Program-made: the position numbers and the translations under genes
Shown here: piece after piece, positions 45,073 to 57,175 of the stretch
Layout of the letters: the number at the start of each line of letters is the position of its first letter
How positions within the stretch are numbered: position 1 is the stretch's first letter
Source of the DNA: Calamus simplicifolius
Taxonomy: Eukaryota > Streptophyta > Magnoliopsida > Arecales > Arecaceae
NCBI GenBank assembly: GCA_900491605.1
Contig: UESW01001670.1
Span: 79,280-143,279, forward strand
Reading direction: 5' to 3'
Length of the DNA stretch: 64,000 nucleotides
Notes under the pieces: model-generated
What the model was told of the DNA's origin: nothing
Seen by the model: only the letters and a program-made list of their open reading frames with translations
Databases searched by the model: none

Positions 45073-45084
45073 TGGTATCAGAGC
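45073..45084 (+). promoter_or_regulatory. Copia-2 primer binding site
   Basis: TGGTATCAGAGC, the usual plant Ty1/copia site complementary to initiator methionine tRNA, two bases after the LTR end. Confidence 0.9.
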
Positions 45085-45129
45085 TAGTGCTCATTAGATT
45101 TTGATCACGATCAAGAGTCAAAGATCCAA

Positions 45130-46600
45130 ATGGCAACTCAAGTTGGTTCATTTTGCTGAAGGTCATTCTACGAATAGACCTCCACTTGTTTAATGGTTCA
45201 AATTATTTATTGGAAAGCTAGAATGAGGATTTTCATTCAAGCACTTGACTATGATCTATGGGTGTTATAATCAATGGACCTACACACCCACACTAGAATT
45301 AATGGCACTATTGTTCCTAAGCCCGAAAAGGGACTGGAATGATAATGATAGGAAAATGGCACAGCTTAATGCCAAGGCCATGAATGTTTTATATTGCTTT
45401 AGATGCAAATGAATTCAATAGAATCTACATGTAATTCCGCAAAGGAGATTTGGGATAGATTAGAGGTTACCCATGAGGGTACCAATCAAGTAAAAGAATC
45501 CAAATTAATATCTAGTTCATAAATATGAATTGTTTAAAATGGATGCATGTGAATCATTTCTGCATGTTTACAAGATTTACTGATATTGTAAATGGTTTAA
45601 AAAGTCTTGGTAAATCTTATATAATTCTGACTTGTGAAAATTCTTAGGTCCTTGCCTAGGACTTGGGAAGCTAAAGTGACTGCAATACAAGAGGCAAAGG
45701 ATCTAAGTACCCTATTGGGATCCTTAATGACTCATGAGCTTCAAGTTAAGCAACATATTGATGATGATGAGTCAAAGAAGAAGAGACTGCTCTTAAGATT
45801 TCTGAATATATGGAAGAGCCTCATGAATCTGAAGATGAAAGTGATGATAAGGACATGGAAATTTAAAAGATTCATGAAGAAAAAAGAAGTTTGAAAAGAA
45901 AAAGGCTAGAAAAGATGAGGACAAGGGCAAAGAAAAAGAAGTGTTTTGAAGCCGGGCACTTTAAATGAATGCCCACAACTAAAGAAAGGCACCAAAAAGA
46001 AGGCAATGATGGCACATGGAGTGATTCGAAAGCTCTTCCGAAGAAGAAGACAAAAGGAAGTCGCAAATGTATGCTTCATGGCGACAATGATGAGGTAAGT
46101 CCCTTGATGATTTACTTTCGATGAGTTTTGCTTTTTATGAATTGATGGATGATTTTGCAAAATTAAGTTCAAAGAACAAAGATTAAAAATCAAATGCAAA
46201 ATCTATCTTTAGAAAATGAAAAGCATTTGTAGAAAAAGAACTTTTGATAAAAGAAAATGAAAGCTTGAAAAATGAAGTTGATAGACTTAAACCTATAGTT
46301 GATAAATTTACTTTAACTCTATCAAACTTAATATGATTTTAAATAGTCAAAAAGCAGTTTTTGACAAAGCGGATTAGGATATAACACTTTAAAAACAAAA
46401 ATCTTGAAAAATATTTTTGTACGTGCTGGAAAAAGTAAATTTACATGCTTTAAATGTGGAAAAAAGGACATAAATCTTATATGTGTAAAACTCCAATAAA
46501 AGAAAGAAAATATGGGTTCCAAAGGAACAATATTTATTGCACTAACCATGAAGGACCCAAGAAAGCTTGGGTACCTAAACATAAGATTGATATTTTGCAG
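45130..46600 (+). pseudogene. Copia-2 gag (nucleocapsid) remnant
   Basis: Starts MATQVGSF at 45130 and soon hits frameshifts. Recognisable pieces in shifting frames are LFNGSNY, RIFIQALDYDLW, the helical KILRSLPRTWEAKVTAIQEA, KDLSTLLGSLMTHELQVKQH, and a CFKCGKK zinc knuckle at about 46446-46487 that has lost a base. This is the UBN2-type gag domain of copia elements, which builds the particle. An Asp/Glu/Lys-rich linker lies at 45765-45960. Confidence 0.8.
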
Positions 46601-46629
46601 GAGTGTCTTGGCCAAAGATCAAAAGAAAG

Positions 46630-49600
46630 TGGTATCTTGATAGTGGCTGCTCAAGACACATGACGGGTGACAAAGATCAATTCATCACCCTTGAAGAAAA
46701 GAGGAGGAGTAGTTACATTTGGTGATAATGGCAAAGGCCAAATCTTGGGTTTGGTAACATTCAAATAACTCCCTCCACATATATTGAAATGTTTATATGT
46801 TGATGGTTTAAAGCATAATTTAATAAGTATTAGTCAATTATGTGATAAAGGTTTTAAAGTTTCATTTGAATCTTCTATTTGCACTGTTACTAATCCCATT
46901 GATAATAGCATTATTTTATTGGAAATAGAAATGGCAATGTATACTTGATTGATTTGAGTAATTTGTCTACAATAATCATTGCTTAGTTGCTAATAATGCT
47001 AATATGAATGAGATTGGTTGGTTGTGGCATCGAAGATTAGGTCATGCAAGCACACACCTGATTTCAAAACTAATTAGAATGGATTTAGTAAAAGGTTTAC
47101 CTAAATTAGATTTTGAAAATAACAAAATATGTGATGCATGTCAGTTTGGAAAACAAACAAGAAGTTCTTTCAAATCTAAAAATGTTGTTTCAACTTCTAG
47201 GCCATTAGAGCTACTTCACATGGACCTTTTTGGACCAACTAGAACCACAAGTCTAGGAGGAAAGAAATATGGTCTTGTGATAGTAGATGATTACTCTAGA
47301 TTCACTTGGGTAATGTTTTTAGCTCACAAAGATGAGACTTTCTCGATATTTCTGAAATTCTTCAAGAAAGTCACAAATGAGAAAAACACTACCATAGTGT
47401 CTCTAAGAAGTGATCATGGAACTGAATTTGAAAATCACTTATTTGAAAAATTTTTTTGAAAATGGTATTAATCATAATTTTTGCACCTAGGACCCCACAA
47501 CAAAATGGAGTAGTTGAAAGAAAAATAGGACTCTAGAAGACATGGCCCGTACCATGCTATGTGAAAGTAAACTCCCGAAATACTTTTGGGCGGAAGCTAT
47601 TAACACAGCATGTTACATCCTAAATAGAGCTTAATTAGACCTATTTAAAGAAAACACCTTATGAATTATGGCATGATAGAAAACCCAAATTTATATTTTC
47701 ATGCATTTGGTTGTAAATGTTTTATTCATAATAATGGTAAACAATCTTGGGAATTTGATGCAAATCTGATGAAGGAATATTCTTAGGATATTCTACAACT
47801 AGTAAAGCATATAGAGTATTTAATAAAAGAAGCTTAGTTGAAGAATCCATTCATGTAGTTTTGATGAATCTTTAGCATCAAGTTCAAAAATTGATGATGA
47901 GGAAGATACAACTTTGCTTGAAAGATCTTGAAAAATTAAATGTATCTTCAGATCAAGAACAAGAAGCTAAAGATAATGATTCACCTAAGGATGATGGTAT
48001 TGATACTAATCATAATGATGTAGATCTACCTAGAGATTGGAGATATGCTTATAGTCATCCTAAGGAATTGATTATAGGTGATCCATCTCAAGGAATAAGA
48101 ACTAGATCATCTATGAGAAATATTAGTAATCATCTTGCATTTGTATCAATGAACCTAAAACTATTGAAGAAGCTGAAAAAGATAATAATTGGATGTTAGC
48201 AATGCAAGAAGAATTAAACCAATTCACTAGGAATAATGTATGGACCTAGTAAAGACCTAAAGATCATTCTGTTATAGGATCAAAATGGGTTTTTAGAAAT
48301 AAACTAGATGAAAATGGCATAGTAATTAGAAAAAGCTAGATTAGTTGCAAAAGGATATAATCAAGAAGAAGGTATTGATTTTGATGAAACCTTTGCACCT
48401 GTAGCTAGATTAGAAGCCATTAGACTATTACTTGCATTTGCATGTCATATGAATTTAACTTATTTCAAATGGATGTTAAAAGTGCATTTTTAAATGGATT
48501 TATAAATGAAGAAGTTTATGTTGAACAACCACCTGGTTTTGAAGATCATGAATTTCAAATCACGTTTTAAATTGCACAAAGCACTTATATGGTTTGAAAC
48601 AAGCACCTAGAGCTTGGTATGATAGATTAAGTAAATTTTAATTGAAAATGATTTTTCTAGAGGAAATGTTGATAAAACTTTATTTTTGAAAAGAAAAGAA
48701 AAGATTTATTAAGTTCAAATTTATGTTGATGACATTGTATTTGGTGCTACTAACAATCTCTTTGTCAAGAATTTGCTAAGTTAATGCAGGGAGAATTTGA
48801 AATGAGCATGATGGGAGAACTCAATTTCTTCCTTGGACTCCAAATCAAACAAAGCAAAGAGGGAATCTTTATCAACCAAACAAAGTACACAAAGGAAATA
48901 CTAAAGAAGTTTGGTATGGAATCAATCTAAACCCCTCGGAACACCAATGAGTCCTTCATGCAAGCTGGACAAAGATGAAGAAGGTAAGAAAGTTGATCAG
49001 AAATATTATCGAGGTATAATCGGATCCCTACTTTACTTAACTGCAAGTAGACCAGATATAATGTTTTCTGTTTGCTATGTGCTAGATTTCAGTCTGAACC
49101 TAAAGAATCACATTTAATTGCTGTTAAAAGAATCTTTAGATACTTAAGTGGAACTAAAAATGTAGGTTTATGGTATTCTAGAGACTCAACATTAAATTGA
49201 TTGCTTATTCTGATTCTGATTATGCTGGATGTAAGTTAGATAGAAAAAGCACAAGTGGTGCATGCCAATTTTAGGAAGTAACTTAATCTCATGGTTTAGC
49301 AAAAGCAAAATTCGGTTGCATTATCCACTGCTGAAGCAGAATATGTTGCAGCTGGAAGTTGCTGTGCTCAAATCCTATGGATTAAGCGACAACTTGAAGA
49401 CTATGGTATCACACTTGATAAAACCTATAAGATGTGATAATACAAGTGCAATCAATCTAACTAAGAATCCAATTCAACATTCAAGAACTAAACACATAGA
49501 AATTAGATATCACTTTATAAGAGAACATGTGCAATAATGAAATTTGTCTTGATTATGTGAACACTGAAGAACAATTAGCTGATATTTTTACCAAACCTTT

Positions 49601-49661
49601 AAGTGAAGAAAGATTTTGTTATCTTAGAGGAGAATTAGGAGTTTGTGATCCTTTAGAATGA
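46630..49661 (+). pseudogene. Copia-2 pol: protease, integrase, reverse transcriptase, RNase H
   Basis: Protease: WYLDSGCSRHMTG at 46630-46670. GAG-pre-integrase and integrase: WLWHRRLGHASTH, CDACQFGKQTRSSFK, LLHMDLFGPT, VSLRSDHGTEFE (47004-47459), then PQQNGVVERK with the catalytic Glu. Reverse transcriptase: from about 48180, with KGYNQEEGIDFDETFAPVAR, EVYVEQPPGFEDHEF and YVDD at 48722-48733, followed by SRPDIMFSVCY. RNase H: LIAYSDSDYAG, RCDNTSAINLTKNPIQHSRT and QLADIFTKPLSEERF, ending at 49661. Many single-base deletions break it into about ten frames. The domain order INT-RT-RH is the copia order. Confidence 0.9.
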
Positions 49662-50135
49662 TTTTCTGAAACTCTTAAGGACAACAACTATCTAGACTTC
49701 ATCAATTTCTTGAAAATCCTCTATGTCAATAAGGAAATTTATCTAGAAATTTGATTCATTGTTTCCCCAATTGATTAAGGAACACTTATCTAGAGTTTGA
49801 TGATTAATTTGATCAGTTTCAGATCCTTGAAATTGAATTTTTCACTGAAACTATTGTGGAGTCGACACCTTTATTTTTGATGTTCTGTCTGGGCAATTAG
49901 AGCCGACTCGGCTTCTGCAGAGCCGACTCTAATTCGGCGCTGACAGATTTTCTGGTTCGGAGCCGACACCTCGCTTTGCGGGAGTCGACTCTAAGTGAAC
50001 CTAGGTCAAAAATAAAAGGCGGAGTCGACACCTAAACGAACCCTATCGTCTCCAATCCTCTCTAGAGTCGTTCCAAAACTATTCCAACCCTCTAAACTCT
50101 TCAAATCCCTTGATTACTCATTCCAATCGAATCCC
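49662..50135 (+). other. Copia-2 spacer after pol with GAGTCGAC-type motifs
   Basis: Non-coding. Between 49859 and 50035 the words GGAGTCGACACC, AGAGCCGACTCGG, AGAGCCGACTCTAA and GGAGTCGACTCTAAG recur, the same family as in the LTRs. Confidence 0.6.
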
Positions 50136-51529
50136 ATGGCTCCTAAAAGGCGTGCGATTGTTGGAGGTTCGGCCGTTCCCACGAGAAAACGATTCGGAGG
50201 CAAGCGCGTCATCTTCATCATCTGCCACTCAAGAAGCTTCTCCACCTTCTCCATCTTCTCCACGTGTCGACCAATTAGCGGGTAAGGCCATCACAACCGG
50301 AAGAAAAGTTGATTTCGATTTCTTTGCTTCGGAGGGTTTTACTATTGGCCGTCAATTGAAGGAAATGGGATGGGAGAAAGTGTTCTTTGGATGTTCCTAC
50401 CTACCCTGCCCTTGTAAGAGAGTTCTACAATGATTTGAGTAGAGGAGAGGGAGGTTTAGTAAGTTTTGTTAGAGGAACAAGAGTTGTAATCACTGTTGAA
50501 TTCTTGGAAATTTGTTAGAGATGCCCACTATTGGAATAAATGAATATCAGCATGATGATCATGGTGGTGCCCTATCTAGGATGTTAGGGAGAGAAGTATC
50601 TGAGTTTGAGGAGATTTTGGCAAATCAATTGAATTTGGAACTCAGGCTTCTTCACAACATCTGCGGGGGATATTGTTTCCAAAGATAGGTAGATTTGAGT
50701 ATGTCTCAGAGCGAGACATCTTGTTGATGGATTGCATCATCACTGGCAGCCAGTAAACTTAGCTGGGATGATGATAGGCTATATGGCAGAGGCAGCAACC
50801 AAGAAGAGATCTACATTGCCATATGGTATGATTCTGACTTTGGTATTCAGAAGCCAAGGTGTGTTAATCATGGACAATGAGCCACTGAGGAAATTAAGGC
50901 ATACAGACTACTACAGTGTCTCTACCATTCACCGTATGGGCTTCAGAAAGGTAAATGGTAATTGGATAAAAGGAGGACGAGAGGCTAGAGCAGAGGAGCA
51001 GAGTTGAGGAGGCCAGAGTCCCTGGACCATCAGTTGCGGGACCATCAGTCCCTGATCCATCTATTGCGGGACCATCTACTGCTGGACCTTCTGAGGCTGG
51101 ACCGAGTACATATTCTTCACCTCCACCTCAGACAGCTTTTGTATCTGGGAGATTTTCTGATGAGCAGATTGGTCAGCTCAGAGCATTACTAGCTGAGTAT
51201 GACAGTCAGAGGAGCAATGATATTTGTCAGTTGAGAGATGACATCAGACAATTTAAGGAGGAGATCAATTCCAGACTCGACTTGATTTTATTTTCATTAG
51301 CCGCTCTGCAGAGTCCCTTGGCACTGAGCTTCAAAAGATTTTTGAAAGGCTGGAAGGGATTGCAGACGGATCTAGAGCTTATCTAGATGCTACTGGACAA
51401 TTGAAGAAAGATTTAGACCTTGTTGTTGCTCAAGTTAAGAGTTGTCTTGAAGGTTTTAAGAAATCACAAAAAGATGAGATTATGGAAATGATAGGCCATC
51501 TGAAGAAAATTGTATACAAGCATGTTTGA
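50136..51529 (+). pseudogene. Copia-2 extra 3' ORF (plant transposon-protein-like)
   Basis: Starts MAPKRRAIVGGSAVPTRKR. After a frameshift near 50198 it continues with a Ser/Pro-rich stretch, then VDFDFFASEGFTIGRQLKEM, TYPALVREFYNDLSRGEGGL, VSFVRGTRVVITVEFL, YMAEAATKKRSTLPYGMILT and a C-terminal helix-rich, probably coiled-coil part (LKKDLDLVVAQVKSCLEGFK). The VREFY...FVRG pattern resembles the putative plant transposon protein domain found in third ORFs of some plant LTR elements. Several frameshifts and stops break it. It sits where SIRE elements carry an env-like ORF, but I see no signal peptide or membrane segment, so I do not call it an envelope. Confidence 0.6.
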
Positions 51530-51879
51530 TTGACCTTCCATTTCCTACATGATACCCTATCTAAGCCTATCCTACAATCTTTTAGAAACCTAAGTTTAGC
51601 TCTTCATATTTTGAATCTTAGGATTTCTAGTTTACTATACTTTGTTAGCATGTATCTAGGATTGTCTGATTGATATAGTACTGAGAATGTATTTTGATAG
51701 ACACATGTAATGCATCTTGAAATGAAATACAATTATCTTTTTATTGCAAATTTGTCTATCGAGTAATTACCATGGATGAAGATTACTATCTCTATGATTG
51801 AATGAACCAACAACCTCGCTCTGATAACCTATATTATTTTTTAAACTCACCTTATTGCTGATAACAAAAAAGGGAGAGA

Positions 51880-51985
51880 AATTGTATATGCATAAAGAAG
51901 AGAGCATGAGAGAAAATTGTATATGCATAAAAGAGAGCATGAGAAAATTGTATATGCATAAAGAAGAGAGCATGAAAAAAATAAA
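51880..51985 (+). repeat. Tandem repeat near the copia-2 polypurine tract
   Basis: About 34-bp units with TTGTATATGCATAAAGAAGA then GAGCATGAGA, three copies with small indels. Confidence 0.85.
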
Positions 51986-52333
51986 GAGAATGAAAGAATA
52001 TAAGATTTGTAAGATTTCAATATATTTTAATCAATTGGCATATCTCAAAAAGGGGAGAGAAATCTCTAAATTCTAATCAATTGATCATATTTCAGTTTAT
52101 TTATATATAACTTGCATAGGGGGAGTTATTTAATGCAGGGGAGCTTAATGATTTTCTATGAAAAAGTTAAATCATCTTGATTTGTTTATAATAAAACTCA
52201 AGTATGTTTTTAAAGTTCATTTTGAAACTTGGCATCAAATTCTTTGTTAGGAAGTTTTAAAGCTTTAACAATGTCTATAATTCTTAGTTCAAATGAATTT
52301 TTAATGCATATACTCAAAGTTTTTGTCATCATC

Positions 52334-52345
52334 AAAAAGGGGAGA
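52334..52345 (+). promoter_or_regulatory. Copia-2 polypurine tract
   Basis: AAAAAGGGGAGA two bases before the 3' LTR start, the expected plus-strand primer. A related AAAAGGGAGAGA lies upstream at 51869. Confidence 0.85.
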
Positions 52346-52346
52346 T

Positions 52347-53737
52347 TGTTGACCCAATTGTTGATTTTGATGATTAACAAAACTATTTGAGTATAACATT
52401 TGAAGTTACTAATGATTTTGATTAAGTTTTTCAGTTTATGATTTGATTCATTAATCAAAATCACTAGACAAATCAAATTCTAGTTCGAATCTAATGTTAA
52501 GGTAAGATTGCAGACATTAGAGTCAACACATGGAATATAGAGTCGACTCCAGAAATGGCACAGACTTAGAGTCGACACCTGGACTGTTAGAGCCGACTCC
52601 AACAGAAAAGACAGAACGATGGTTTTTCTGGTCACGACTTAGAGTCGACTCCTGGACTGTTAGAGTCGACTCCAGAAGATTTTCGTATCGACCCCAGAAA
52701 AGTCAGAGACGACTCCAGATCGAGCGGATTAATTTTCGATTTAGAGCCGACTCCAGAAAAGTTAGAGTCGACTCCAGTTTGTCAGAAACGACTCCAGAAC
52801 TGTCAGAACATCTCTAAACTTTATCTTTATCTTTTTAATCCCAATGGCTATTACTATATTTGGTTCTAATCCTTCTTACACTTGTTTCTAACGGATAGTT
52901 TTTGGCTATTTTTGGATTAAGAAGAATCTATAAGAAGAGGTTTTATTGTATCCAAAAAGAAAGGAAAAACAAAAAACAAGAGAGAAAAATCAGAAAAACA
53001 AGAGTGAAATCCATAGAAAATCAAAAGAGAAAAGAGGGAAGATTCGAAAGGAAAGATTATACTGATTCCCAAAAGAAAAGAGAGAGATTTCTAGCATTCC
53101 TTGTTCTATTTTGAAGAAATCCCAAAAGAAGAAGCAAGCCTTAGCTTTCTAATCTTCGGAGCTTCAAGAGCATTCTAAAGGAAGATCCACTCAAGAGAAG
53201 AGAAGAAGCAAGCCACCAAGATCTGCAAATCAGGCTTTGATTCCTATCTCTTTAGTATTGTTCTATTATTGTATTTGCTCATTGGAGGAGCTTTCAAACT
53301 TGTAAAAACTTTATTGTTTGCTGGGTCAATCAAAGGATTGATTCCATTGAGGTAGTAGCCTTGAGCAAGCAGTTTGCTTGTGTTGTAAGGTTGTGTGCTG
53401 GTGAGCCTTGAAAACCAGCTGGGTTCGTTGTGTACCCGAAAACAACAAGTTTGAGTTGTGAGCTTGCAAAACAACTCTGCTGTAATCAGATTGATTATAG
53501 TGTGGACCCAAGAGGTACTTGGGAGTGGATGTAGGTGTAGGTACACCGAACCACTATAAAACTTCTTGTGTTTGCCGTGATTTTTCCTTGTCTCTCACTC
53601 TCTATTCTTGCATACTCTGTTTTAATTCGTATACATCCAAGTTTTCACTTCTGCTGGGAGATTGTTTTTAAAAGGAGTTTAATTTTTAAAAAACCCAATT
53701 CACCCCCTCCCCTCTTGGGTTGCTACCTGGACAAACA
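52347..53737 (+). repeat. Copia-2 3' LTR
   Basis: 1391 bp from TGTTGACCCAATTG to CCTGGACAAACA, matching 43690-45070 along its whole length with the same GAGTCGACTC cluster at 52515-52810. Confidence 0.93.
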
Positions 53738-53742
53738 ATTTG

Positions 53743-54457
53743 TAAGGTCTCACGCGCACCTATTGGCCCAATTAACTCATTAGTAGGCCAAATCACATGG
53801 CACAAAAACTCGAATAAAAGTTAATGGATAGCAAGTGGACTTAAGTTATAAGTACATAACACATTTCTTTCACATCTAATATGGGTCTAAATTTGGTGTA
53901 TCACATGGGCCGAAACAATGTAGCCCTAAAAACTCAATTGGAAGTTAATCATGGTTCATACTATGGCAGGACTCTATCATCATCCTATAGGTAATCCTTT
54001 CCTTCTGCTCACCAATTTCTACACACTTGACTCGACTCTAATACGATTTGTAGCACTTTAAGTCTACCTACTAGTTTAATTAATCGTTGGACTGAAATCA
54101 AATGACCATAAAAACTCAAGTGAAAGTTAATTGATAGCAGATAAACTCAAGTTATAAACACTTAAATTTTTTCTTTCCCATCTGATAGGAGATTATTTTT
54201 GAAGTATTACATACTCAGTCCATCATGCAAATTCTCTTTAAATTCCAATCCTTTCTATCTCTTAAAACTATGTGCACTAATAAGATAACTACGCCAATAT
54301 TTATTTGGTAATATGAAGTAAGAAGTAACTATGTGCAATGTGAAGGTAATTGTAAGCAGAAGAACAATATTGCTAGGACTGTGCATTAGATAAATTTTAT
54401 AGGATGGTCTGGAGAGTTTTAATCAAAGTGTGATCAATAAAAGGACCGCTTAATAAT
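53743..54457. repeat. LTR-like degenerate repeats in copy A', right of copia-2
   Basis: Counterpart of 11525-12230: AACTCATTAGTAGGCC, ATAACACATTTC.TTCACATC, GGTAATTGTAAGCAGAAGAA and AATCAAAGTGTGATCAATAA words in the same order. Confidence 0.65.
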
Positions 54458-56213
54458 GTGAATAAAAACAATGAACATGGTAGCGCAGTATTATTATTAT
54501 TTTTCTCTAACAACAATCAACTATAATGATAATCACCGAATATAGTCTTTTCCGCTATCCGATGTGATAAAGAGCAGTTAAAGCAATTTATAAGCATTGG
54601 GCCATGTACCAAGCACCGCGCTTTTTTGAACAAAGAACGAAACAATAGATGGTACAGTGTGACAGTTTTTTTTTCCTAATAAGCTAATCGAAAAATTCAA
54701 AATCTAAGGGCCTATCTAAAATTATTATTCTTTTTGTATTTTTATTTTTATACAAACAAGTATAAAATATTACATGGAGATTATTGTTTTGTATAGTGTA
54801 TATATTTGCTTTGATAAACCTTTTACCAGTGAATTGAAAACATAGGAGATTGCATGGGTTGCTCAGTCTAGCTCTCTTTTTTTTTTCTTTTTTTTTTCTT
54901 CTTCTTGATCTTTGAAACACAAAATGGGAGCAATGTGAAATGATCCCTAAATTTACTTTTTAATAAGATCTGAATCAATCAACTATTGGGCATCTCTCTG
55001 TAACTCCGAGCAACTGATGAAAGTTGTGTGCATCTTGAAAAAAATCAAATGCCTAACCTAATTACACTACACCAAAATTGTAGGATTGCAACCTTTTTTT
55101 TCAACGCTATCACGTAGCGTCGGGAGGATTCGAAATCTATCGATGCTTTGGGAAAGCATGGCAAAAGAAGGAAAATAACAGCGGGGAGTCAACGATGCTT
55201 TTTCATATCGGTGTCGAACTCTCTTCAGCCACAACCATCCCACAACCATCCTGATACTTTCTTTGCCGTAACTTCTCCCAATTTTTTCTTTGTCGTAGCC
55301 CTAGTGCTCTTCAGCCCTAACGCTCTCCTCTTCCTTCTTGTGCCATCGACGCCACTGCTGGCTTCCCACCCCATCTTCTAAAGACCCCAGCTCCTCGCCA
55401 TCAAAGAGCTTCAACCTGATCTCCTCTACTACCGTCGACCTCTGCTACTGATATCATCGTCGTCTTGAACTTCTCTTAGGGTTTATGTTTTTATGAATTG
55501 GGGTTTCTCTTTTTCTTTTCATTTATTAAAAGGTTGTGCACTTTAGTGGATTTTGTTCATCAACCTCGTCTCTTTCTATTTCCTTGTTAGTGGTTGGACG
55601 GATCCTTACTGTAGCTGTCGGATCTCACTAGAGTTGGGATCAACACCGGCAATGAGGTATATCTAATCTCAAACCACAATGAAATTCTGTCCCTAGATCT
55701 AATTCCCTATTTTCTTTTGCCGGGTTACTTTCAAGGCTTAGATCTGCAATTGTTCTGATCAAAAGGTAGGGAAGAGTTTGCCGGAGCTTAGTTGACTTTC
55801 AGACACCATTGGTCTCTACTACCTGCAATCAAGTGGACACTAGGTTAGTCCCTAAATTCCTTTGCTTTGGCTATGTTTCGGCTTTTGATTAGAAGAAATG
55901 GTCGCAACTACTGAAAGTTGGAAAAATTGGTACTTCTTCCTGGTTTCTGCAGTAGTTTTCATCTGTTGTCCATCATTTTTTCCAACTTAGTCCCTAACAA
56001 GCCGCTATGATTCAAAGCTTGCAAAAAATTTTCCTGCAACATCAATGCCTGTCCATAGTCCAGCTCTGTGGCATGACTCTAGATACACATCATGACTGCT
56101 CTATTCTCCATGACTTCCTAGATTTAGAGTTTTTTTTCCCAATAGAAACACATCCAATGCTTATATATAAAAGAAATTAAAAAAGGATAAGAAAGAAAAC
56201 CATTTAGTGGTTA
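54458..56213. other. Unassigned DNA with a CACTA-like terminus at 55066
   Basis: No gene is supported. CACTACACCAAAATT at 55066-55080 looks like a CACTA terminal repeat and is followed by a hairpin ACGCTA-TCACG-TAGCGT (55105-55121), but no matching GTAGTG end was found. The downstream pyrimidine-rich stretch 55200-55700 (TTAGGGTTTATG, TTGGGGTTTCTC) resembles a plant 5' leader or a captured gene fragment, with no domain recognised. Confidence 0.35.
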
Positions 56214-56369
56214 TTAATTTGGATATAAATTTTTTCAGCTTAAATGGTACCTATCCAAATTCTAAAGTAGTACAAGTCATAAGATGTTCACTAAAGCTAC
56301 TTTTTTAGACATGCTCAAATTAAACAAACCTTGTCAGTTCAGAAGACTTCTATAGACTAAACCATTTAG
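56214..56369 (+). repeat. Direct repeat, copy 1 (about 155 bp)
   Basis: Starts ATTTGGATATAAATTT and ends AGACTAAACCATTT. Nearly identical to 57176-57328, about 960 bp downstream. Function unknown; it could be the ends of a small LTR-type element or a local duplication. Confidence 0.85.
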
Positions 56370-57175
56370 ACTTGTTCAAAGGGCAAGAAGATGGATGCTT
56401 GAGATGTATACTGAAACATTTCTGATGTTGTGGAACAAACATTTGAATAAAATATAGGTTCTCAAATCTTAAGTATTTCTGACAGTCAAATAGAATCAAA
56501 CATATCCTCGAGGCATCATGAGCATTCTGAAGTTCTTAGCAGGAGTACTGGTTAGCCTAGATCTGATCAAAAAACATTCCAATATGGTCATATATAATAT
56601 GATCCATTTTTATTTATTTATTTGTTGGTTAGAAGATTTCGTCAAGCATTGAATCAGCAATTTCTCAACTTGACTGACAGTTGATTTAGTGAAATCACAG
56701 AGCGCTTAGACATCATTGATAAACCATGCAACCAGAGTTTAGGGATGATAACAGATCAAGGTGGAATAAGTGCATACATATTTATAGGAAACCTTCACTT
56801 CGAATGGAATGGATTCTTAATTTACCGATTAAAATTACCATTTTTCTTAAAGTTTAACACAAGTGGTAACATTGACCAAGCCCAAAAATACTCAAATCAA
56901 GGCCGGCAACTAAATCCGGTTAAACTAATCTTATGGGCAAGTATTAGTTCAATAATCTAGCTGATAATAGCTAAACCTTGATATAATCCATCATTTTGAC
57001 ACCTTGATGCTTTGGACCTAGACAAAGCAAAACCTCATCTACCCTTCCCAAGCTCTACGCTTTAAATTTTTGCCCTGTCGCAAGTTAAAAAGATACAATG
57101 ATCTGGAAATAAGGTTAGTCTTGCTCATGGGTCCTATTAGTTGTAGTAAAAGATAATGGTCAAACTCAAAATAGA
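56370..57175. other. DNA between the two 155-bp direct repeats
   Basis: No gene, primer site or purine tract is recognised. A 71-codon frame at 56745-56960 has no domain and no supporting context. Confidence 0.4.

Larger units (their letters stand above)
43690..53737 (+). mobile_element. Copia-2: full-length SIRE-like Ty1/copia element, 10.0 kb, TSD ATTTG
   Basis: LTRs at 43690-45070 and 52347-53737 are close to identical. The primer site TGGTATCAGAGC is at 45073-45084, and the purine tract AAAAAGGGGAGA precedes the 3' LTR. Five-base duplication ATTTG sits at 43685-43689 and 53738-53742. Internal order: gag with zinc knuckle, protease, integrase, reverse transcriptase, RNase H, then an extra 3' coding region. 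The 10-kb size, long LTRs and an extra ORF after pol fit the SIRE/Maximus lineage. All genes are frameshifted, mainly by single-base losses. Confidence 0.93.
41771..54457. repeat. Duplicated segment, copy A' (2.6 kb net, split by copia-2)
   Basis: Colinear with 6011-12230: GGCCATTTACTGCTGACAAT at the left, the small gene, AGATAAACATACACTG (about 42894), GGTATCACAATCTTTC (43492), GATACCATTTG|TAAGGTCTC across copia-2, and AAAAGGACCGCTTAATAAT at the right. Copy A shows the empty copia-2 site (GATACCATTTATAATGCC). Copy A' shows the empty LINE site. Confidence 0.85.

Noticed and set aside
50136..51529. Calling the extra copia-2 ORF an envelope gene
   Set aside because: Position alone suggested it; no signal peptide or transmembrane segment is visible in the readable pieces.
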